A stretch of 64,000 nt of DNA, taken from Cycas panzhihuaensis (Eukaryota > Cycadophyta). The notes beneath the pieces were generated by a model. That model worked only from the letters and a program-made list of their open reading frames with translations. It searched no databases and was not told where the DNA came from. The position numbers were made by a program, and so were the translations under genes. Shown here piece by piece: positions 1 to 10,734 of this stretch (position 1 is the first letter of the stretch; every line of letters starts with the position of its first letter). The stretch covers positions 89,287,741 to 89,351,740 of the forward strand of contig CM041465.1 of NCBI GenBank assembly GCA_023213395.1, in the 5' to 3' direction.

Positions 1-466
1 TTGTAATAACCCAGTCAGACAGGAATAGTCTTGGGGAGTGTAGGAATCTCAGAATGTAGAGTATATACATAAAAGTCTAGTTGAGAATAAGAGGTCCCAA
101 TGGCCTCTTTATCAGATTGGGACCTAGTGATAGCATATAAAGGAGTGGTCTCAAGCACCTGGATGACTCTCTTTCCTTTGTTACAGGTTCAAAGGGTAAG
201 GAGGTTTGATGGCAGGAACTAGGAGGAGAGGATGAATTTCCTACCCCCTTTCCTTTTGCTTAAACAGAAGAAGGGTTTGAAGATCATCCCATATTCTAGG
301 TGTGCCGATCCTATTTCCCATGTTTAAGGAAGGGATCCCTATGGACAAGTTGGTCTAAATTAGGCTTAGACACTCGTCTAGGAGAGGAGTCGTGAGGTAG
401 GTCAAGTTTAGGATGCTCCACCTAACACTGCAAGTCCTCATGGAAGCACTTACCATGAATGGAAGA

Positions 467-1225
467 CTACTTCTTATCCAAGGAAGGTTTGGTCTTCCTA
501 ATTTGGGAGGAGTGATTATTTCTATTTCTGGGAGGTGTAGCTTGAGAGGCCTGATAGATAGATCTATGGAAGTTTGAAGGTGAAGAAGGAGTTTGGAGCT
601 TAAGCTCCTTCATCATATATTCGAAGGAATGTATAATGGAAGTCAAAGGATCTAGGGTCTTCTCCATTGAATGGATAGAAGACTTTTAGGGTTGTTGGGA
701 TCTTAGGCCATGTGACAGAGGGAGTACCTCTTGTTGTTGTGATGGTTTGAGAGGTTTCTTAAAATTTGCTTAGATCTCAATGGCCTCGAGCACTAAGCAT
801 TTAGCTATAGTAGAGTTACATATTGTTGCCTCCATTTTAAGAACTTCAATGTGGACCTCAGGGCAGAGGGCATTTACAAAAAGATCCGTCTTTAATTCCT
901 TGGGTAATGTAGCCTTTGTTGAATGCAAAAGGTCATGAAAGCATCTTAAGAAGTCACAATTTATTTCCTTGTGACCTTACTTGAGTAAAAGTAGGGCTTC
1001 ATTCCACTCTCGAAAGGATGAGCTATGTCAAAATAATTGATGAGTTCATCCACAAGCTACTTGAAAGAGTGGATGGAATGGACAAGGAGATGGGTAAAAC
1101 TACTTGAGGGCATCTCCCTATAAAGAACATAGAAAGAGTTTCATTAGAATATGGTCATCGACCCAATAATCAATGCATGCCATAGAAAAGCTCTTAACAT
1201 GCTCAGTTGGATCCTGTGATGAGGT
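467..1225 (-). pseudogene. gag: Ty3/gypsy gag core remnant
   Basis: Capsid-type gag of a Ty3/gypsy retrotransposon, read on the minus strand. From about 1222 downward the frame gives DPTEHVKSFSMACIDYW, then GDALK*FY near 1100, then SFK*LVDELINYFD near 1025-1080. After that come ELKTDLFVNALCPEVHIEVL (838-898) and a Ser/Pro-rich tail ending near 467. The order DP.EH..F, GDAL.WF, F..L...F is that of the plant Retrotrans_gag domain. Two stops sit where Gln or Trp is expected (K*FY, FK*L), and at least one frameshift lies near 1090. The rest of pol would lie left of the window. Copia-1 is inserted upstream of this gag, in its leader or N-terminal part. The assignment rests on motif order only; the clade is not resolved. 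Confidence 0.62.
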
Positions 1226-3059
1226 CTAATCAAATCTGGGTACCTCAAGGGGATGAGGTGGTAGGTTTATCCTAAGTGCCTTAATAGATAAAGGGGATGA
1301 TCTATAGTTAATAAAAGGGCTATCCCTTGATTGAGCTAATGGGTCAACAAAAAAGGGAGGTAAGTGTGGATACCTAAATCATCCTTGAGAGGTTTGATTA
1401 TAAGAGGGATATGTATTCCCTCCCGCTGGGTGGGAAGGAACCATTCCTGTCAGAGAGGGAGCTAAAAGGGAGGTAAGTGGATAAGAGGGGCCCACTCTTC
1501 CTTGAGGATATGCCCCTTATTAAGAGGGGACTTGGGAAACAGAGCCCTAAGGAGGGGAAAACCCTCCTTACAAAGCCACCATGTATGAGATTACACAAGA
1601 AGATAGAAGAGATATGTGTGGAATGGGATTTTTCCCATATGTATCACCCGTGGGAGGTGCGACACTATATGTGTGGAGAGAATCCACCCCATAGATAGGA
1701 ATAAGATTTCCCTTTCTATGCCCCCATAGTTGCGATGTATATCTCAAGGGTAGGTAGAGGGAAAGATCCCTAAATTGAGATTGAGGGCACATGAGGATAC
1801 ATCCCATATGACCTGAAGAACGGGGATATGAGGATCCCTAGGTCAGGTGATAAGGGCATGAATCATGGTTGGCTGGGGTGTGGTTGCCTGACTAGGAGGA
1901 GGTATGCTCAACCTGATTTGAGAGGTAAGTATAACTTGGATGGTCCCTAGGGTATGATAGATGCATAGAGAAGCAGGAACAATAGGGGATGGCCATGCCA
2001 TAGATATTAAGATAGATTGGGAAGAACAAGGAGGTGAAGATGAAGAAGAAGGAGATGCCATGCTATGTAGGATGATTTCCAACCACTTTGAAGGTAGTTG
2101 AATGCTCACAACCTAGAAGAATTATTGTAAAGCTTCTACAACATCCATAGGAGGGATTCTTACTTGCTCATATGAGGTGGAAGGGTCCTCATACGAAGTG
2201 GACCCCACATGTCAATCCTCATAGGTATTCTTACCGAGGTACCCCATGGAAGATGATACACCCACATCGTGCATGGGGAGATGATGGAAATCTGAGTGTT
2301 CTTACTCACCTGGATAAAAGATAGGGTTATTACCCTCTTGTGCAGGACCCTAAAATGAAGTTGATGTTTATGGCTGGGTCTTAGAAACATAGGTATGATA
2401 TGCCTATTCCAAGGGATACCCCTCCATGGCTGATTCATAATCAGACAAGGGAAGGGAGGAATACAAAGATTCTTCCAAAGTGCGAGGGAGACCTCGTAGA
2501 TAATGAGAAAATTATTGCATTCAAGTTCCACCCAGAACTTCGAAAGAGGCAAAGATAAAAGCAAGGCAAAATTGTTAGGGATTGCCTAACAAATCTAGAA
2601 GGAATAAACCAAAGGAGAAAGGCAATACTAACACAAGGGAAACTATAATGTTCCCTTACTAGTGGTTCCCTACTATGGTCACTAATGGAAGCATGCCTCT
2701 AGGGGGTCACTATGGATAAAAGTACCTAAGCTAACATTACAACTACACCAGGGGCTTAAGGGTCTCATAAGAGAGGATAGGTCATCCTCAAAGGGCATCC
2801 GTGTATCGGAGCACAGGTTTGAGGACCTACAAATAATGCTTAAGACATTCCCCTTTGTATGAGTACCTTCCTAGATTTGGATTGGGCAAGAGCATCCTCA
2901 GGTTACTGACTAGTCGTGGACGAGCTCTCCTACCCTTACGATGAAAGAGAGGAGAGGAAAGGCCTCCTTTTGAGGAGGAGATAAGAAGATGATAGCTCCT
3001 TGTGGAAAGAAAACCTAGAAATAAGAAGAAAGAAGTGGTCGATTGAGAGAAAAGGAGAG
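1226..3059 (-). other. Pro-rich N-terminal/leader part of the Ty3 gag region
   Basis: Upstream (minus strand) of the gag core lies sequence with broken frames. One frame near 1226-1330 ends in a Pro/Leu-rich stretch (LPPHPLEVPRFD) that runs directly into the gag core, as in plant gag N-termini. Frames at 1843-2109 and 2160-2564 are Ser/Pro-rich and not recognisable as a known domain. The stretch stops at the GTTTG target duplication of Copia-1 and should continue at 10735. I read it as the decayed 5' part of the same Ty3 element. A host gene is not supported. Confidence 0.35.
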
Positions 3060-3064
3060 GTTTG

Positions 3065-3376
3065 TGAAGGAAGGATGGATCTATGAGATAAATCACTCAC
3101 ATGCACACAATAATAATGGAGAATGAAAAAGAAGATGAAATAAGATATGAGAGTAAGCTTGGAGGTGAGAATGAATAATGACTCCCTCCTTGAGATTTCA
3201 CCTTTTATTATTCAGGGTGAGCATTAGGGTTAGGATTTTCCTGCCTAATGACATGAACCCGAAATTACATCTAAATGCACATAAAGTACATTTCATTAAG
3301 AGACTAATGCTAATAATATATCCTAATGTTACATAATTAATCTACACAAATGACCTTAATACATTAACCTCTTTCA
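3065..3376 (-). repeat. 3' LTR of Copia-1
   Basis: 312-bp repeat of 10418-10729, starting TGAAGG and ending CTTTCA on the plus strand. As the left copy of a minus-strand element it is the 3' LTR. It directly abuts the target duplication on the left and the polypurine tract on the right. Confidence 0.93.
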
Positions 3377-3388
3377 ATCCCCCCCTTA
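3377..3388 (-). promoter_or_regulatory. Polypurine tract of Copia-1
   Basis: On the minus strand this reads TTAAGGGGGGGAT, immediately next to the 3' LTR. It is the plus-strand DNA primer site used in reverse transcription. A run of seven G followed by AT is a canonical copia form. Confidence 0.85.
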
Positions 3389-3823
3389 ATGGTGGAAGGT
3401 CATTTTCAAAAAATCTATTCTCTGAGGTCTTTATTTGAGCCTCATTATTACATTGAAATTCTAAATGACACTTTTATTAGAAAACTTTCATGGGAAATAA
3501 AAACCCACAAACTTTCTAAGATCTATAGCCCCTTTTATAAATCAAAATGGCTGAGGTGGTTCTTTGATGTAGCTTGATAGCTAAGTAGCTTAAATGTGTA
3601 GCTTAATCTGCTAAGTCTCCATATACTGTTTAGTCATCCCCTATGCCCTTTTGGATTTTCATAGGTTTTGATTTTTCAAAACAAGTATAACCCTTATCCT
3701 TTCGTGCCCACATGGAGTTTTCACAAAGAGGATAGAGCAGAGACTTACTCTTATTCTTTCGCGCCCATAAGGGGTTTTCACGAAGAGAATAGAGTATGAT
3801 GATCCTATTGCCATCTTCTTTGA
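3389..3823. other. Copia-1 3' untranslated stretch
   Basis: Lies between the RNase H stop codon and the polypurine tract of Copia-1. It contains two imperfect copies of a roughly 70-bp unit (about 3655-3725 and 3735-3800) sharing CCTTATCCTTTCG.GCCCA and TTTTCACGAAGAG-like strings. No coding signal was seen. Confidence 0.5.
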
Positions 3824-6800
3824 TCAATCAAAGATGGAGGCCCTAAGGTCGAGCTGCCTTCGAAAATGTTCAAACTTCACCCTTTGTAGCGATTTGGTGA
3901 AGATATCGACCAATTGATCTGCTATAGGACAGTAATCTAATTGAATTGTGTCGTCATGAATAAGTTCCTTAATCTTGTGGACTTTCTTACTTATGTGTTT
4001 GGTACGATCATGAAATATAGGATTTTTTGCCATGCAGATTGCTGATTGATTATCCACATGAAGACTTGTAGGAATTGTTTGGGTGATATTCAATGTTTCC
4101 AATAATTTTCTCAGCCATATCACCTCTTTACTGGTCTCAGAAGTAGTAATGTATTCATCTTCGGTAGTTGAATCTGTAACTATCTTCCGCCGTCTGGATC
4201 TCCATGATATTGGTGGTGTTCAAAGAAACATTACATACCCAGACATAGATCTTCCCATATCCTTATCTCCTACAAAGTATGAGTCTGTGTATGCAGAAAG
4301 CTTAAAGTCTAAATTAGGTTCATATAACAGAGCATATTTGTTGGTCATCTTAAGGTATCTCAACACTCGCATTACTAACTACCAATGATTCTGCTTAGGA
4401 TTTGTCATGTAACGAGCAAGAATGCTGATATAGTGTATACTATCTAGCCTTGTATTGGTAGTGTAGATGAGACTACCTACAAGTTTCATATAGAATGTTG
4501 TGTCTGCCTCCCTAGTGTCACCTTCAGCTGAGAGTTTGGTGTTAGGATCCATAAGTAACATCACTGGTCAAGCATCTTCTAACTGAAACTTGGTTAGAAG
4601 ATCATTGATGTATTTTTCTTAGGAGAGGAAAAATTTTTCATTCTTTTGTGTTACTTCAATTCCCAAGTAATATTTCATCAAACCGAGGTCAGATAATTCG
4701 AACATTTTACCAAGGTCCTTTTTCAGCTGGCTTATTGCCTGTTCACTATTACTCGTTACTAGCATATCATCCACAAAGATTATGAGATAAGTGACTTTAT
4801 CCTTATGGCACATCATGAACAACATTGCATCAATATCTTGATAGTCACAAACCTCATATCCAGGTTGCCTCATCCTTTCAGATAACTTGGCAAACCAAGC
4901 ATGGGGGGCTCGTTTAAGGCCATACAAGGACTTTCTGAGCCTGTAAACCTTATGCTCTTGACCTTTGATCTCATATCCTTCTGGCTGAGCCATGTAAATT
5001 TCTTCTTCAAGATCTCCATTAAGAAACATGGTCTTAATATCGAGTTGGTGGATTTTCCAACCCTGTTGAGTAGCTAAAGCCATAAGAGTTCTAATTGTAG
5101 GCCACTTGGTTGTAGGTGCAAAGACTTCAGTGTAGTCGATGCCTTCCCTTTATGTAAATCCTTTAGCTACCAACCTCGCCTTGTGTTTTTCAAAGGTGCC
5201 ATTTGATCTATATTTATTTTTGAACACCCATTTATTTTGAACTACCTTTCTGCTAAGTGGTAGATCAACGAGCTCACATGTACCATTCTTAATAAGAGAT
5301 TGATACTCTTCATTCATGGCGCTTCTCCAAGATGTATGTTTTACAGCTTCTTGGTACGTTAAGGGCTCTTCATTAAGAGTAAGGTGTAATTCTGCTAGTT
5401 CAAGCTCAGTGTATGATGATTCTTGCATCCTTGCTTTATGGGCACTTCGAGTGCTGAATTTTCCCATCTCATCTCGTTGTATGTCCTTATTAAGCTGGCG
5501 GGCTTCTCGAGATCCTCGAGATGGGAATGATGTCCTCATTCCCCCAACTTCTTGGTTCTTATCATATTCGTTAAAATGATTATTTTGTGAGGAGGATGTT
5601 GATATGCCTGAGGAAGATGGTCCTTCTACCACTGTTTTGTCTTTGTCAACTGAAGGTGGAGAGGATGGTTCTTCTATAATGGCTTTGCCTTTGTCAACTC
5701 TATTATCTTCAAAACATGGTGTTGGATGTGCACTCATTTATTCAGAGTCACAACTTGTATCCTCCAAGACTTTATTGTTAGCTTCCAACATTTGGAGTAA
5801 TTTATGTCTGTCCTCCCCCCCAAATTTTGGAATCTGAACATCATACTTAATAACATTATTGTAGTGGCGTGAGGGTACTATGGAGTCTAATTTAAGTAAC
5901 TGATCCTCTATCTCCACAAAAATAACATCTCTGGTAATGATGATTTTTCGTTGTGAAGGTATGAGGACCTTATACCCTTTCTTATCCATAGGGTATCTAA
6001 CAAAGATGCCTTTAAGTGCTATTGGCTGGAGTTTATTTCGATCTACATCTAGAATATGGGCATAGCGTGTAGAGCCAAAAATTCTAAAGTAGTGAACAAT
6101 GGGGGCTTGTCCTGATCACTTTTCATTAGGTGATTGTACTTCATTTGATGGGCTAATAGCATTGATATAATAAACAACTGTCTAGATTACTTCAACCCAT
6201 AGATAGGCAGGTACATTTTTATATATTAACATAGCACGAGCCATGTTCATGATTGTCCTATTCATACACTCGACAACTCCATTTTGCTGTGGGGTACCTA
6301 TTACTGTTGTTTGATGCTTGATGCCATTATCTCGAAGGTATCTTTCAAACTCATGTGAGGTATATTTACCACCATTATCAGTTTGAAGACATTTGAGTTG
6401 ATAACCTGACTCTTCTTCAGTGAGGGCTTTGAATTCCTTTAAATATACAGAATGCTTCATCTTTCTTGTGTAGAAAAGCTACCCATACTTTTCTAGTGAA
6501 ATCATAAATAAAAGAGATATAATATAGCTTGCCCTTCAGTGAAGGAATGGGTATTGGCCTGCATAAATCAGAGTGTACCAATTGTAATGGATGGCTCAAT
6601 TTCCACAGACTTTTAGGAAAGGGTTGTCGATGAGATTTGGCAATGATACAAGCTTCACATTTAAAGGGCTTAGAGGAAAACTTTGGAAGGTTTGGAAAAG
6701 TATTAAAAATATCTCTAAGTCTATTAATATGAACATGGCCTATACGAGTATGCCAAAGAGTTTTTGGTGACAACGTTAGATGGGTCAAGATGGAATTAAA

Positions 6801-7209
6801 TGCAAATTCTTCATCGGCACAAGGGCTTTGGGCACAATGGGCTTCAGAAGATGGAGAGCCATTCAGTTGAAAGAGTTTGCCAGAGAGATGTCCAGTCAAA
6901 ACCACCTAATTAGTTAGAGGGTGAATGACCTTAAGAGTCTGGTCATTTGCGGTTACACTTAGATCAAATCCACGAGAAACAAGTCTGGATAAAGAGAGTA
7001 GGTTTTGTTTGAGATTGGGTATGTATAATACATCAAGCAATGTAAAATCTTCTAAGCCTGGGAGTTTTAGGTGAATGTTGTCAATTCCTTTAATAGGTTG
7101 TTGTGATATATCAACCATGTGAATAATTCCATGAACATTTGAGTCAAATGTTTGATATAGACTGTGATTTTATGTCATATGTTGAGTTGCTCCTGTGTCC
7201 ATGATCCAC
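3824..7209 (-). pseudogene. pol: Copia-1 pol: protease, integrase, RT, RNase H
   Basis: Decayed copia polyprotein. Protease motif WIMDTGATQHMT lies near 7173-7210. The integrase zinc region (LWHTRIGHVH..., CEACIIAK) is near 6640-6790. The catalytic core shows HSDL, TDNGG and QQNGVVE, so the D-D-E residues are kept (6250-6600). The RT starts with KNKWVFKNKY- and KARLVAKGFT-like motifs near 5160-5260, then QLDIKTMFLNGDLEEEIYM (about 4990-5055), YGLKRAPHAW and FVDDML (about 4755-4775; FVDD replaces the usual Y-DD). RNase H near 3824-4123 keeps LHVDNQSAI, NPIFHDRTKHI and DIFTKSL. The frame shifts once inside integrase near 6440 and has scattered stops, mostly at expected Gln or Trp codons. Cytoplasmic replication and nuclear integration functions are known for the family; this copy cannot make a full product. 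Confidence 0.92.
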
Positions 7210-8407
7210 TGTCCATCGATTGAAGCCACACTATTGGTAATTCCAATAGGGCTTGGCATTGGTGAAGGGAATTCATAAGTGATATATCCACACCAATCTT
7301 TAAAGTATCTCTTTGGTTGGTCAATGGCATTTGATGCTGAAGATCCCTCAATTCTTTGAATGTGTGCTTGTACAAAACCTGCACCACTAAAGGATTCTTC
7401 ACAAGTTTTTTTAACATTGGGAGCTCCATGTTTTGGTTGGAACTTGGCCAACTTATAAGTGGCAGTTCTGTAATCTTTTGCTAAGTGTCCTTTACAGTTA
7501 CACTGATCACATATAATGGTTTGATTACCAGTCCCTAAAGAAGTACTGGTTTGGCCTAATTGTCTTGATCTGTGTTGAAGTGGCCCTTGGCCTTGAAACT
7601 GTCAAGGTTGTGATTGAGATTTTAATTGACCTTATGGATGATTTCCCATATTTCTTCCTCATCTTCTTGCTTGGTTATTTCCTTTGCCACGAGAGGGACC
7701 TTGATTTTTTATGTAGAAAACTTCTTCTTCTACCTCAAATGATGCATCTGGAAGAGAGTCAGAGACTACAAAGTTTCTATCAAAGGTCTTGTCAAATTCT
7801 ATGAACTTCTTGTCAAGTACTTCGAAGTTAAGTGTCTTCAATGTTCCACTAGATTGAAGACTTCCAAGCAAGTTTTTATAATCGAGGACATGTAAACATG
7901 ACTGGATAAAAAATGCCCAGGTGATATATTAGGTCTTAAAGTCTTTGTTAATTGCCTGTTTGATTGGTCAAAGGAGATTTATTGTCTTATGAGCTCGTCC
8001 CTTTTGCGTTTTTAATTTGTTCATTTTCAAAACAAGATGAACAAATTTTAAATCTAACTTTGTATCAAAGTCCTTTCTAAGAACTTCTAGGACCTTCCAG
8101 GCTATATCATGTTCCTCTTCATTTATCAAGTTGTGCAAGGAGTGATCAATGACCAACAAAATTCCTATACGAATCTTTTCATTATCTATCTCCCATTGTA
8201 GTTTAGCTACAACATCTGTAGGAGCTGTTGGGGCAGATCCACTGGAAGCAGTTATTATAGCCGTTGCTGGTATGCTAGGTGTAGGCTGCAAGTGGGCTCT
8301 CCAAAGGCCTTCATACTTTGCAGCATTTTTAATTCAGCGTACTATATATCCCAATTTTCTTTGCCTTTCAATATGCAGTTAACATTTTGCTTGAATTGAG
8401 ATGACAT
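7210..8407 (-). pseudogene. gag: Copia-1 gag with zinc knuckle
   Basis: Minus-strand gag upstream of pol. I place the start at the ATG whose complement is 8405-8407, giving MSSQFKQNVNCILKGKENW, a typical copia gag N-terminus (the W binds the UBN2/gag fold). A frameshift near 8300 follows. Then comes a 107-codon stretch (7968-8291) with a copia gag middle region, and a Phe/Glu-rich part (7659-7871). The nucleocapsid knuckle lies at 7470-7511: CDQCNCKGHLAKDY, i.e. CX2CX4HX4C with the last Cys changed to Tyr (TGC to TAC). Gag would package element RNA in a cytoplasmic particle; the lost knuckle Cys and stops make this copy dead. Confidence 0.85.
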
Positions 8408-10400
8408 GGTGATGATGAAGAAGTAGAAGAGATGATAGAAGTATGTGCCACTGACATGTGTGGCTAGTACACCTAGTGTAGCAGGGATGTAGAAATGATT
8501 GTTATGATGAGAAGCAAGCAATGATTAATTATTTTTCAATAATTATATAAAAACAACAAATATAAGTAACGATGCAAGAATGAGGCCTAATGTAGAGCTA
8601 GCAAAGAGTGGTGATGTGTCATACCACTAACCTCTCACTTATGTCCAAATGTAGATGAGGTTTCAATGCTTAAGGTTTCTAGTATACGATTAGGGCCTTC
8701 ACCCATGATACCTGCACCTACGCTTTGTGATGAAATCCAAGTCACAGTGGAGCCCAGGTACTCCCAGTCCTCACCCAGTTCACCAATGAGCAACTATATA
8801 CCTCTTCCAAAGAGTCAAACGGTACTGCATATCCCACGACTATGACAGATATTGGACTAGGTTAATTTTAATCTTGTATTAAGGTTTTCAGTTTTCCCAG
8901 GTGGTTATCAGGATTATCCCTAATTGGAGGCCGTAGGTATGGCTAACTTGTCCCTCTACCACTATTCTGGTTAAGACTAGACCCATTATGAAACTCACAC
9001 CTCCCTTAGGGTCTGGACTTCGGCCAACCTTGGTTTATTTCAACTAAGGTGAGTGTGCACACAAGTCAAGAACTAGTGGTATATATCATACAGATAAGAT
9101 TCCTTTTAGGAATAGTGTAAGATGTTTCTGTATAACTGAAAACTGAAATAGAAACTTGTCAAATGTGCTTGCTTACTTTTCGTGCTTGCTTTATTGCTGT
9201 TGCTGCTTTTGTGATGCTTTGTTATTGCTGCTACTTTTGTGATACTTTATTGTTGTTGTTGCTTTTGTGATGCTTTATACTATGTGTGCAAATAGGAAAG
9301 CATGCTAGATTTAGTAGGGGAACTAGATGTTGCTTCCGATCTAAGATTTCCCTTGCTTTAGTATAATGTTTCCAAATATGATTTTGGAAGTTTTGATACA
9401 AAAGCCATAATGGACTAAAAGGTGGATTAACTTGCTACTAAAATGATGATTTTTCTAAATCTATATGCATGCTATTTTTCCCTATTTTGTGATTTTTTCA
9501 CAAAATTTACAAATAATAATAAATTGGTAAATTTTTAAAAATTACAAATATGAAGGCCTAAATGATAAAATATGAATTTATAACAAAAGGAAAGAGCGTT
9601 CAGAGTGTCATTTCTGATAGAGTTATGAAGTCAGATTTCAGAAAAGGCACAAAAATTTTTCTACCCGAAAAAACACCAAAGTAAAATCATGCCATATCAA
9701 CTGTCTCAAAATCTAGACTTTAATATGTCAAAAGTTACATTTTTACATGTACATTAACTTTCCCTTTTGCACCATCTACAAAATCTGCCAAAAACTTGCC
9801 CAGAATGCCCTTGCAAGGTCCTTTGTGGGGTTGAGTAGGCAAAATCAAGAACCATGAGAAAACTGCATAGATCTCACTAACTAGTGGATGAAATTTGATG
9901 AGATTTATCTTAAACTGATCTTAAAACATACATATACTAGATCCATTAATAAAACTTTCAGATCTTCAGCTTATAATTGAAGGATTTCATTAGGAAAAGT
10001 GCTTTAAATCACTTATCCACAAAATTTACCCTTTTTGTCACAGCCAAAACTCGCTGTTATAGGTTTAACCTAAAGTTTCTCTAGAAGAAAAAAATGATCC
10101 TCTAGTGAAAGTGACATTTCATGTCAAATTTCATCAAATTCTGAGATGGTTGAATTTTTATGAAAATTTGGGCCTTTAATACTTTCGGGACTATTCCAAC
10201 AACTGAACAGCTTCAAAAACCTATATTCTTCACCTCTTAATTTTTGCACGCATGTACAAAGTAGCAACATGCAAAGTACTATAATTTTATGCTATCAAAA
10301 TGTTAAAAAGATAAGGAATGCACTCTTAATACTTCACATTGAAGGTGAAGGAGAGGCAAAATGACTCCATGCAAGTGGAATGGAGTGAATAGATCTTCTT
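8408..10400 (-). other. Copia-1 long 5' leader
   Basis: About 2 kb between the primer site and the gag ATG, without a recognisable coding region. Leaders of this length occur in some plant copia lineages and often carry low-complexity DNA. This one contains a 28-bp tandem repeat at 9188-9278. Confidence 0.6.
9188..9278. repeat. 28-bp minisatellite, about 3.25 copies
   Basis: Three successive 28-bp units start at 9188, 9216 and 9244. Each ends CTTTTGTGAT, and a partial fourth copy starts at 9272. The units differ at a few positions, mainly in a GCTGTTGCTG / GTTATTGCTG segment. Lies in the Copia-1 leader. Confidence 0.88.
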
Positions 10401-10415
10401 CTGGCTTTGATACCA
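10401..10415 (-). promoter_or_regulatory. Copia-1 primer binding site (initiator tRNA-Met)
   Basis: On the minus strand, just inside the 5' LTR, the sequence reads TGGTATCAAAGCCAG. This matches the plant iMet primer site TGGTATCAGAGC with one change. A two-base spacer separates it from the LTR. Confidence 0.88.
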
Positions 10416-10417
10416 CA

Positions 10418-10729
10418 TGAAGGAATGATGGATCTAGGAGATAAATCACTCACATACACACAATGGCAATGGAGAATGAAAAAGAAGATGAAACAAGATA
10501 TGAGAGCAAGCTTGGAGGTGAGAATGAATAATGACTCCCTCCTTGAGATTTCACCTTTTATTATTAAGGGTGAGCATTAGAGTTATGATTTTCCCGCCTA
10601 ATGACATGAACCCAAAATTACATCTAAATGCACATAAAGTATATTTCATTAAGAGACTAATGCTAATAATATATCCTAAGGTCACATAATTAATCTACAC
10701 AAATGACCTTGATACATTAACCTCTTTCA
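10418..10729 (-). repeat. 5' LTR of Copia-1
   Basis: 312-bp copy of the LTR at 3065-3376, TG...CA ended and followed by GTTTG at 10730-10734. As the right copy of a minus-strand element it carries the element promoter. Confidence 0.93.
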
Positions 10730-10734
10730 GTTTG

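Larger units (their letters stand above)
3065..10729 (-). mobile_element. Copia-1, complete Ty1/copia LTR retrotransposon
   Basis: A full-length element of about 7.7 kb in minus orientation. It is bounded by the perfect 5-bp target duplication GTTTG at 3060-3064 and 10730-10734. Two 312-bp LTRs begin TG and end CA. The internal order on the minus strand is primer site, 2-kb leader, gag with a zinc knuckle, protease, integrase, reverse transcriptase, RNase H and polypurine tract. Integrase before reverse transcriptase is the Ty1/copia order. By eye the LTRs differ at about 17 of 312 positions (about 95% identity), so this is among the younger insertions here. It is not autonomous now: the coding region has several nonsense codons and at least two frameshifts. 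It sits inside the Ty3 gag region on the left flank. Confidence 0.93.

Noticed and set aside
4083-4388. Plus-strand 101-codon frame
   Set aside because: Lies antisense to Copia-1 RNase H coding sequence; no domain of its own.
5316-5837. Two plus-strand frames rich in Ser/Leu
   Set aside because: Antisense shadows of the Copia-1 integrase-RT linker.
9188-9278. CRISPR-like regular repeats
   Set aside because: Units are directly adjacent with no spacers and lie in a plant retrotransposon leader; a minisatellite.
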